NCBI GenBank assembly: GCA_002335945.1
Contig: DDDD01000131.1
Coordinates: 20,576-36,969, forward strand
Direction: 5' to 3'
Origin: Porticoccaceae bacterium UBA1989
Lineage (GTDB): Bacteria; Pseudomonadota; Gammaproteobacteria; Pseudomonadales; Porticoccaceae
Length of the DNA stretch: 16,394 nucleotides
Made by a program: the position numbers and the translations under genes. The notes under the pieces were generated by a model. It saw nothing but the letters and a program-made list of their open reading frames with translations. It was not told the DNA's origin and made no database searches. Position 1 is the stretch's first letter; every line of letters starts with the position of its first letter. This document shows positions 1 through 6,084 of this stretch, piece after piece.

Positions 1-407
1 AGCTTATCGCAGCCAGAGATTTCGAGCCACAGACCAGTATCATTATCCAGAATAACCACAGGACTAAAGCTATAGGCGAGTAGAGCCAGCTGTTGCAGAT
101 GCTGCTGTTCCTGTTCAATTTTTCTAGGTAATACCAGCAATTCAGGGCAGAGAGCCAGAGCCGTAGAGACTGACAGGCCAGACTCTACGCCCCAGGCCTC
201 GGCCTGAGTATTGCAACACAGAACCCGCTGAATGTTTTTTTCTAGGCTAACCGTGGCTATGGGTTTATGGGCCTGGTCTGCAGGTACCTGGGGCAACAAT
301 GTTTCAAGCGACAGCAGCGGGAAATGCAGATACAGCCAAATATCCTGCGCCTTACTACTCTTATCGCTCTTATTAGTTTTATGGCTTTTATTGATGGACC
401 TTAACAT
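1..407 (-). CDS. imuB: ImuB, Y-family polymerase-like mutasome protein (5' part, runs off left edge)
   Basis: ImuB is a catalytically inactive Y-family polymerase homologue that links the SOS mutasome (ImuA, ImuB, error-prone DnaE2/ImuC) to the sliding clamp during translesion synthesis. I translated the reverse strand from an ATG at 407-405: it stays open to the window edge (about 135 codons). After a basic N-terminal tail of about 20 residues comes WLYLHFPLLSLE, then AWGVESGLSVSTALALCPEL, the typical GV..GM..S.A.ALCP.L block of this family. Active Y-family polymerases carry metal-binding Asp residues at the first motif (roughly D.D.FFA..E). Here that stretch has none, as expected for ImuB. 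The start overlaps the imuA stop by one base (TGATG), suggesting translational coupling. The C-terminal clamp-binding part and any dnaE2 lie outside the window. Confidence 0.9.
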   Translation of the reverse strand, partial: MLRSINKSHKTNKSDKSSKAQDIWLYLHFPLLSLETLLPQVPADQAHKPIATVSLEKNIQRVLCCNTQAEAWGVESGLSVSTALALCPELLVLPRKIEQEQQHLQQLALLAYSFSPVVILDNDTGLWLEISGCDK

Positions 408-1114
408 CAGCTATTTAGCGTCAGAACGGCATGGCTTGAGTAGCCATGATGTCGATCGGCAGGTAACTGGGTAAAAGGTATTCTCTGGGCAGAGGCCTCG
501 CCTAGATGCAGTTGTAGCTGTTCACCCGAAGCCGTGCCGCGCATTTTACGCACCCTGAGTAGCAGCTGATTAACCTGTAAGCTCTGTAATTCCAGACGCA
601 ATGCCACCGGTGAAGGCGCGTCTAAGGCACTGGGGGCACTAAATAAAAAGGCTGCATTATTACTGTTGGCGGCTGCTAGCTGCAGCTTGCGCAGGTCGGC
701 GTAGCGGGGTGGCTTTTGCTTTGCCCAAGCCAGCAATAGTGCACCACTGCGTATAGATTGCTCAGCGGCCCACAGCCATTCTGCAGGGCTTTTACTGCGC
801 ACAATTAATAGCTTGTCCAGAGCAATCCCTGCTGCGACTAATGTGGGTGCGTAGGGCTGGTAAGGCGGGTCGAGCCAGACACAGAGCTGATGGTTATCGG
901 CGTAATATTTAATGGTCGGCAGCAATAAACTCAGCTCCCCAATGCCGGGCTGCTGAGGCAGCAGTTCACTCAGAGCAGAGACGGGCCAGCCACCCTGTAA
1001 TAGTCGATCTAAATGACTGTGACCTGTGGCTATTGTGCTGCGAGGTAGGCGCTGGCTGTAGCCGCGCCAGGTGTCGGTGCGGGTTAATACTGAGGCTATA
1101 TTATTATTGTGCAT
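407..1114 (-). CDS. imuA: ImuA, SOS mutasome RecA-fold protein
   Basis: This 235-residue protein matches the ImuA family (RecA/SulA-like fold), a small partner of ImuB and DnaE2 in damage-induced mutagenesis. Near residue 30 it has the family block GHSHLDRLLQGGWP followed by a 'SELLPQQPGIGELSLLLP' segment, where a Walker A-like loop is degenerate (no GKS/T). A later ALLLAWAKQKPP segment is also typical. The length is normal for the family. The ATG at 1114 has no strong Shine-Dalgarno sequence. A LexA box lies 40 bases upstream, so the gene should be repressed by LexA and induced by DNA damage. It is the first gene of an imuA-imuB operon on the minus strand and diverges from the AraC-family gene to its right. 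Confidence 0.93.
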   Translation of the reverse strand: MHNNNIASVLTRTDTWRGYSQRLPRSTIATGHSHLDRLLQGGWPVSALSELLPQQPGIGELSLLLPTIKYYADNHQLCVWLDPPYQPYAPTLVAAGIALDKLLIVRSKSPAEWLWAAEQSIRSGALLLAWAKQKPPRYADLRKLQLAAANSNNAAFLFSAPSALDAPSPVALRLELQSLQVNQLLLRVRKMRGTASGEQLQLHLGEASAQRIPFTQLPADRHHGYSSHAVLTLNS

Positions 1115-1154
1115 TGGATGGAAGCTGCGTGACGAGTAAGACTAATTTCTTAAC

Positions 1155-1174
1155 TACTGTTAATATATACAGTA
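1155..1174 (-). promoter_or_regulatory. LexA box of imuAB
   Basis: The sequence has the form TACTGT-N8-ACAGTA with an AT-only centre (taatatat). It contains the gammaproteobacterial LexA core CTGT-N8-ACAG (1157-1172), and the flanking TA bases are also symmetric. It sits 40 bases before the imuA start, a usual distance for SOS control. Because it lies in the divergent spacer it could in principle also touch the AraC-family gene, which starts 157 bases to the right. Confidence 0.93.
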
Positions 1175-1330
1175 TTCCGTGGTCTGTCATCTTCTGTATT
1201 ACTGAACAGTTAAAATTAAAAGGGAGCTGTGTGTTCTCTTTATAAACTCGATATTCCAAGCATAGTTGGATCGCCGTCTATGCTGGTGTTAAAGTAAGAT
1301 TTCAATATTTCGAGAGCAACAGTCTCCGCT

Positions 1331-2365
1331 ATGCCAACCGTTCCTAACAGCAGATTTCTTATAGATCCCAACTGGACTGTTTTTGCAGCGCCTGTGCAGA
1401 CTATTCTGCAAGTGGCGGAGCAGCTGGGTGCTAATAGGCAGCAGTTGCTAAGCGACGCGGGTTTAGATGCCTCGGAGCTTAAGATTCCCGATCGACGTTT
1501 CCCCATAAGCAGCTATTTCAGGTTATTTCAGCTGGCAGCCAGTGCGGCGGATGATCCTGATATAGGCCTTAAAGTAGGGCGGGTAACGGCACTTAAGGGG
1601 CTGAATTTACAGCTCTATATGGCCACGGTCTGCCAGTCTTTTAGAGATTACCTCAATCTGCTGCCAAACCTTTTAGAGCTGCGTGGTGATATTGGCAAGG
1701 TGACGGCTCATCGAGATGCGGATCTGGTTGAGCTGCGCTGGGAGCCATTGCTGGTAGAGACTGGCCGCAAGCGTTTTATCAGTGATGAGATATTGGGTGC
1801 GGCGGCGAATATTATTAACTCTCTCTGCGCTATGCCAGTGCCGGTGGTGAAGGCTCAGTTTAGTTATGCTCAGCCTCAGGATGTATCTGCGCTAGAGGAC
1901 ACCTTTGGTCGCAATCTAACCTTTGGTAAGCAGTACAGCAGTCTGTTTTTTAAATCTGTGGCCTTAGATTTTCCTCTGCTGAAGCAGGATTACCATGGCG
2001 GGCCAGATCAGGGTCATCCGTTCCGTGATTTTTTTGCTGGTGATGATCCTGCAGACCAGCTGTTGGCAAGTCTCAAGCAATCGATTATTCAGTACCTGCC
2101 CGAGGGTGGGGCAACCATTGATAAGCTGGCTAGTAAGCTTAATATCTCTCGACGCACATTGCAGCGTCGTCTATCGGATCGTGATACTAATTTTTTGAAT
2201 GTCTTACAGGAAGTTCGCTCGAAGGTAGCGCTTCGCTATCTGGGGGATGGACGTCTGGGTATTACCGAAATAGCCTTTTTGCTGGGCTATGCAGATCAGG
2301 GCTCTTTTTCTAGCGCCTTCAAAAGCTGGCATGGGGTTTCGCCTCGGGACTATCGACGAAAGTAA
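1331..2365 (+). CDS. AraC-family transcriptional regulator (AraC N-terminal ligand domain + HTH)
   Basis: This is a 344-residue regulator. Residues about 20-210 resemble the arabinose-binding-like N-terminal domain found in AraC-type regulators of fatty-acid, ornithine and related catabolic genes. Residues about 262-344 form the double helix-turn-helix: TIDKLASKLNISRRTLQRRL is the first unit, and the second ends in FLLGYADQGSFSSAFKSWHG followed by SPRDYRRK, the family signature. It is a cytoplasmic DNA-binding protein whose ligand is unknown. The next gene, an acyl-CoA dehydrogenase on the same strand, begins 134 bases downstream, so it is the natural candidate target. The larger catabolic cluster further right is also possible. 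The Shine-Dalgarno sequence before the ATG is weak (gagag about 15 bases upstream), and the start is chosen because the conserved domain begins soon after it. Confidence 0.93.
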   Translation: MPTVPNSRFLIDPNWTVFAAPVQTILQVAEQLGANRQQLLSDAGLDASELKIPDRRFPISSYFRLFQLAASAADDPDIGLKVGRVTALKGLNLQLYMATVCQSFRDYLNLLPNLLELRGDIGKVTAHRDADLVELRWEPLLVETGRKRFISDEILGAAANIINSLCAMPVPVVKAQFSYAQPQDVSALEDTFGRNLTFGKQYSSLFFKSVALDFPLLKQDYHGGPDQGHPFRDFFAGDDPADQLLASLKQSIIQYLPEGGATIDKLASKLNISRRTLQRRLSDRDTNFLNVLQEVRSKVALRYLGDGRLGITEIAFLLGYADQGSFSSAFKSWHGVSPRDYRRK

Positions 2366-2499
2366 TAAAGCCGACGGAAATAGGCGTTTTTGCCACGGCA
2401 TGTATTCCCACGAAAATGGCGCTGATTCGCTTGTTGGTTGTTAGCATCGAGCCTAATATCTTAGTCTAAATTTTATCCGCTAATAAATCGGGAATTACT

Positions 2500-3672
2500 A
2501 TGTCACTGGACTTCGATAGCGCACGTTTACCCAATAGCTGCTTAACTTCTGAACATAATGAATGGCGCGCACAGCTGCGACGGTTCTTCGAACGTGAGGT
2601 AATTCCTTTCGCTGCAGACTGGGATGAAGACGGTGCCATTCCCGATGATTTATGGCTTAAGGCTTCCGAGGTTGGTTTGCTTGGCTTGGGTTATCCCGAA
2701 GAGTTTGGCGGTACCTCCGAAGGCATAGATGTCTGGCACAGTATTATTCTGAATGAAGAGCTGGCTCGTGTTGCCGTGGGTGGTGTTGGGGCCACTTTGA
2801 TGGTGCACGGCATTGGTTTGCCCCCGGTGATTAACTTTGGCAGCGACGAGATCAAGCAAATGGTAGCGCCTCCCGTACTGGCGGGAACCAAGCGTATTTC
2901 TCTGGCAATCACCGAACCCGGTGGTGGCTCCGATGTTGCTCAGTTGCAGACCACTGCGCGTCTTGATGGCGACCACTATGTGGTCAATGGCTCTAAAACC
3001 TATATCACTGGTGGCATGAATGCTAACTGGTTTACCACCGCGGTACGTACTGGCGGGGAGGGTTCTAGTGGTGTTTCAACCCTATTGATTCCTTCAGATG
3101 CCGAGGGTGTTTCACGGACATCCCTGGATAAAAAGCAAGGCTGGTGGTGCTCGGATACAGCAACCATTTATTTTGACAATGTACGGGTGCCCGTGGGCAA
3201 CCTGCTGGGTCAGGAAAATAAAGGGTTTAGCGTAATCATGAACAATTTTAATTCTGAGCGTCTAGCCATGTCAGCGTCGATGGAAGCCTTTTCTCGAGTG
3301 TGCCTAGAAGATGCGGTGATCTGGGCTCGTGAGCGTAAAACCTTTGGTAAACGCCTGGCGGATCATCAGGTAATTCGTCACAAGATTGCTGAAATGAAAC
3401 AGCGTATTAACGCGACGCAGGCTTATCTGCAATTGACCTGTCAGCAGATACAGGCGGGTAATGAGAATGCTGGGGATATTGCATTGCTCAAAGTGCAGAG
3501 CAGCCAGACCATGGAGTTCTGTGCCCGTGAAGCCATGCAGATTCTCGGTGGTGGGGGTTATATGCGCGGCAATCGCGTTGAACGTATTTATCGTGAGGTG
3601 CGGGTTAATGCGATTGGCGGTGGTTCTGAGGAGATTATGCGTGATTTGGCTGCGCGGCAGTTTGGGTTGTAG
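2500..3672 (+). CDS. Acyl-CoA dehydrogenase, isovaleryl/long-chain catalytic type
   Basis: This is a complete 390-residue FAD-dependent acyl-CoA dehydrogenase, which makes a trans-2-enoyl-CoA and passes electrons to ETF. Visible family blocks are the all-alpha N-terminal domain (residues about 15-125), the beta-domain flavin block LAITEPGGGSDVA and later FDNVRVPVGNLLGQENKGF, and the C-terminal helices with RKTFGKRLADHQ and ILGGGGYMRGNRVERIYRE. The catalytic base of medium- and short-chain enzymes (Glu of the YEGT motif) is replaced: the segment reads AIGGGSEEIM, with Gly374 there. A Glu is present at E253 in NSERLAM, where isovaleryl- and long-chain-type enzymes keep their base. That points to branched or longer acyl chains but does not fix the substrate. 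The ATG is preceded by a modest cgggaa. It lies downstream of the AraC gene and ends before a REP-like pair and a terminator. Confidence 0.95.
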   Translation: MSLDFDSARLPNSCLTSEHNEWRAQLRRFFEREVIPFAADWDEDGAIPDDLWLKASEVGLLGLGYPEEFGGTSEGIDVWHSIILNEELARVAVGGVGATLMVHGIGLPPVINFGSDEIKQMVAPPVLAGTKRISLAITEPGGGSDVAQLQTTARLDGDHYVVNGSKTYITGGMNANWFTTAVRTGGEGSSGVSTLLIPSDAEGVSRTSLDKKQGWWCSDTATIYFDNVRVPVGNLLGQENKGFSVIMNNFNSERLAMSASMEAFSRVCLEDAVIWARERKTFGKRLADHQVIRHKIAEMKQRINATQAYLQLTCQQIQAGNENAGDIALLKVQSSQTMEFCAREAMQILGGGGYMRGNRVERIYREVRVNAIGGGSEEIMRDLAARQFGL

Positions 3673-3714
3673 TTAGGGCTGGCGGGTTGTTAGTTTAGTG
3701 GAGTGGGCGGGGCT

Positions 3715-3812
3715 AGATCCCTCGTCGCTTCGCTCTGTCGGGATGACAGGGTAGAGTCATTGTGCCCACCCCTTTAATTGTCATCTCGACAGAGCGAAGC
3801 GACGAGAGATCT
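3715..3812. repeat. REP-like inverted pair of palindromic units
   Basis: Two 34-base arms (3715-3748 and 3779-3812) are inverted copies separated by 30 bases, with only two mismatches. Each arm can also fold on itself: the left arm by ATCCC (3717-3721) with GGGAT (3740-3744), the right by ATCTC with GAGAT plus a bulge. The two differences between the arms are C3720 with G3741 versus T3786 with A3807. These are the partners of a single base pair, so the short hairpin stem is kept in both. The unit resembles dispersed palindromes of the 'GTCAT.TCGAC..AGCG.AGCG' kind that I recall from many genomes. It lies just after the acyl-CoA dehydrogenase stop. Confidence 0.85.
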
Positions 3813-3857
3813 CTTGCCCAGAATACCTAGACTCTTAAAGCATCCTCGTGAAAAGAC

Positions 3858-3896
3858 AAAAAAGCGCCCCACTGAAAACAGCGGGGCGCTTTTATT
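3858..3896. terminator. Bidirectional intrinsic terminator between convergent genes
   Basis: The stem AAAAGCGCCCC (3860-3870) pairs with GGGGCGCTTTT (3883-3893). The pairing continues past one A-C mismatch by CTG/CAG, closing on an AAAA loop. It ends in TTTTATT on the plus strand and in six T on the minus strand. It lies between the plus-strand acyl-CoA dehydrogenase (stop 3672) and the minus-strand SCP2 gene (stop 3938-3940), so it can serve both. Confidence 0.9.
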
Positions 3897-3937
3897 GCGT
3901 CTTTATTTTTACATCTTCATGGGTTACATCAAAAAGC

Positions 3938-4237
3938 TTAAGCCAGAATCGGCGCCAGCTTCATAGCAATACCCATATCACCAATAATCTTTAGCTTGCC
4001 GGACATAAAGGCGGCAGTGCCATCCAGGTTGCCCGCGGCCATTTCTTTAAAGTTATCTAGGCTGATAACCATGGTACAGGCGGCTTCAGCGTCGTCATTG
4101 CCGACTACGTTTGGAACCTGAGAGGCGTCGAGAACTAGAATGCCGTCATCACCGAAATCAAATTTTAAGATCGAGCCTAAACCGCAATCTTCGCCTACTT
4201 TCTCTGCTAATCCAGCTGTTACTTCTTGCAATGACAT
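3938..4237 (-). CDS. SCP2-type sterol/lipid-binding domain protein
   Basis: This small protein of 99 residues consists of one SCP2 fold and nothing else. Its typical blocks are DCGLGSILKFDFGDDGILVLDA, with the beta strands of the fold, then TMVISLDNFKEMAAGNLDGT, then AFMSGKLKIIGDMGIAMKL, the family's C-terminal G.MKI.GD...A.KL signature. Such domains bind fatty acyl-CoAs or sterols in a hydrophobic tunnel. There is no signal peptide, so it should act in the cytoplasm. The reading frame is open upstream to 4414, but I place the start at the ATG at 4237-4235. It has AGAGGG seven bases upstream, and the extra N-terminal residues show no family similarity. The gene is transcribed away from the MFS gene and towards the acyl-CoA dehydrogenase. 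A role in carrying the hydrophobic substrate of the neighbouring pathway is inference. Confidence 0.93.
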   Translation of the reverse strand: MSLQEVTAGLAEKVGEDCGLGSILKFDFGDDGILVLDASQVPNVVGNDDAEAACTMVISLDNFKEMAAGNLDGTAAFMSGKLKIIGDMGIAMKLAPILA

Positions 4238-4668
4238 ATGCACACCCTCTTGTTCATTAGTAGTGCCCCTTGAGTAGGGCTGTAATATTTTGGCACGGCT
4301 AATGTAGAAATTAATGTTGATAAAATCAAGAGAAATTATGTGGCCAGGCCAATGTCGCCTTGGTCGGCTCGAGTCTCGCTCTTGGGGCAGGCCTTTACTG
4401 GGCAGGCCCAGCACTGTTTGGCATGGTTGATTGTTTTATTGGCACTTTAAACCAAGCCTGTGGTTACCTTTGGCGGTACTTTCTAGTGATACTATGGTAC
4501 TGGTGATAAATATGGGTTTTGGGTGTTTTTGACCCATGGTCCGCAGATTGTGGTCTGGGTGATGCCTATTTAGAACAGTACTGACGTAAGCTTGGCAAGC
4601 AATTAGCGCTTTAGTTACTGGTCACTGCCCAGCATGCAAAGCCGATAATAAAAATAATAGGGATAATC
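4238..4668. other. 431-base divergent intergenic region
   Basis: This spacer separates the minus-strand SCP2 gene from the plus-strand MFS gene, so it must hold both promoters. I see no convincing -35/-10 pair. Small symmetric sequences are present: CTGGGC-AG-GCCCAG at 4398-4411 and GACC-CAT-GGTC at 4531-4541. Either could be an operator half-site pair, but neither is long enough to claim. No coding frame with family similarity and no RNA gene were recognised. Confidence 0.5.
4245..4250 (-). promoter_or_regulatory. Ribosome binding site fixing the SCP2 gene start
   Basis: Read on the minus strand this is AGAGGG, seven bases before the ATG at 4237. It supports the 99-residue protein over the longer upstream frame. 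Confidence 0.75.
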
Positions 4669-5970
4669 ATGGATCACGTTAAAGCCTCACCCAGAGCGAT
4701 GAGTTTTCTGCTATTTCTCACTCTGCTCAACATCCTCAATATGGTCGATCGCACTCTGATTACCAGCTTTGGTACTGCGATCATTACCGACCTCGAGTTA
4801 AGTGATTCCCAGTTTGGCCTGCTCACTGGCCCGATCTTTGTGTTCTTTTATTCCATTATGGGCCTGTTTATGGGCGCCCTGGCTGACCGAGTGCATCGCC
4901 CAAGACTCATTGCTGCGGGACTTATTCTGTGGAGTGCGCTAACGGCGCTGTCTGGTATGGCTAAAAGCTTTGCTCAGATTGGTGTGGCGCGGCTGTTTAT
5001 TGGTGTCGGTGAATCTGCGATGGCGCCAGCGGCTCTTTCAATGATTGCGGATCTGTATCCGAAAGCGCGAAGAGGCACGGCTACGGGTATCTATTATCTT
5101 GGTGTTCCCCTAGGTGCAGGCGGCAGCTTTATCGTTGCCGGTATTCTTGGGCCTATGATTGGCTGGCGTAATTGTTTTATGCTTTTGGGTGCTATAGGTT
5201 TGGTACTGGCAGTGGTTTTGCTGTTCTTGAAGGACCCAAAACGCGGGGCTATGGAGGAGGCACAGGATGCTAAGCAAGAGGATCTAATTGGCGGCAACTG
5301 GCGTAGCATTGCTTCCGATGTCTACTCAATCGTTAAGTCCACGCCGGCACTTGCCTGGACGATGATTGGTGCTGTTTTCTTACATATCCCCTTGGGTGCA
5401 GGCCAGTTTGCCATTGTGTGGCTAGAGCGTGAAAGAGGCTTTGGTGTGGGTGAAATCAGTGCTGTTTACGGTCTTATTTATATTGTATTTGGTACCGCTG
5501 GTACCTTTTTAGGGGGTATTCTCAGTGACTGGTATCAGGCCCGCTTTAAGGGTGGCAGGGTTCGATTTCTTGCTTATCTAATGCTGGGTATCACACCTTT
5601 GCTAATTTCTTTTCGTTTTGTAGATCCCTCGTCGGCCCTGTTTTATCTGGGTATGGCTGCGGGTATGTTCAGTGTCAGTTCGTTTTATGGCCCGGCATTT
5701 TCAACGGTTCAGGACCTTACGCCTGCGCGCTTGCGGGGTGTGATGACGGGCCTGTTACTGGTGGCCTGCAATCTTCTTGGATTGGGTATAGGCGCGATGA
5801 TGACTGGCTTACTTAGCGATGCCTTTTCTGCCAATGCCGTGTTTGAGCCTCTTACTAAGGCCCTGTTGACCGCGGACGTTTTGTCTTGGGGAGCGCCTGC
5901 TAGCTTTATTGTTGCATCGATCTATCTGGAAAGGAGCAACGTCAAGGCTCGAGCCCCTGGTTTTGCTTAG
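4669..5970 (+). CDS. MFS transporter, spinster-like
   Basis: This is a 433-residue inner-membrane protein with about 12 hydrophobic segments. The first (residues about 11-33) carries the NxxDR-type sequence NMVDRTLI seen in spinster-like major facilitators. The cytoplasmic motif A follows as GALADRVHRPR with D73. A second conserved loop, GESAMAPAALSMIADLYPKARRGTATG, and a long central loop at about residues 178-205, charged and rich in Glu/Lys, complete the family pattern. Bacterial members often sit in clusters for lipid, steroid or aromatic degradation. Substrate uptake (or export of an inhibitory intermediate) for the acyl-CoA pathway downstream is the natural guess but unproven. AGGGAT lies about six bases before the ATG. 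The gene ends 114 bases before atuA, a gap large enough for a separate promoter. Confidence 0.92.
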   Translation: MDHVKASPRAMSFLLFLTLLNILNMVDRTLITSFGTAIITDLELSDSQFGLLTGPIFVFFYSIMGLFMGALADRVHRPRLIAAGLILWSALTALSGMAKSFAQIGVARLFIGVGESAMAPAALSMIADLYPKARRGTATGIYYLGVPLGAGGSFIVAGILGPMIGWRNCFMLLGAIGLVLAVVLLFLKDPKRGAMEEAQDAKQEDLIGGNWRSIASDVYSIVKSTPALAWTMIGAVFLHIPLGAGQFAIVWLERERGFGVGEISAVYGLIYIVFGTAGTFLGGILSDWYQARFKGGRVRFLAYLMLGITPLLISFRFVDPSSALFYLGMAAGMFSVSSFYGPAFSTVQDLTPARLRGVMTGLLLVACNLLGLGIGAMMTGLLSDAFSANAVFEPLTKALLTADVLSWGAPASFIVASIYLERSNVKARAPGFA

Positions 5971-6084
5971 TGAAGATTGGCATGGGCGCTAGTATTGCTG
6001 GCATATATTCCTAAGAGCCGCGGGTTATCGGGACGTATTATAAAAGTCTAAAAACGTGATTTGAACAGTTTCAGGGGATAGACA

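Noticed and set aside
232..474. 80-residue plus-strand open frame
   Set aside because: It is antisense to imuB/imuA, whose minus-strand translations show clear family motifs.
1240..1506. 88-residue minus-strand open frame
   Set aside because: It overlaps the start of the AraC-family gene in antisense and has no recognisable features.
4398..4411. CTGGGC-AG-GCCCAG palindrome as an operator or terminator
   Set aside because: It is too short and its two-base centre cannot form a hairpin loop. There is no T-run and no second copy to support an operator.
4238..4414. N-terminal extension of the SCP2 protein to 158 residues
   Set aside because: The extension has no domain similarity, and a good ribosome binding site sits before the inner ATG at 4237.
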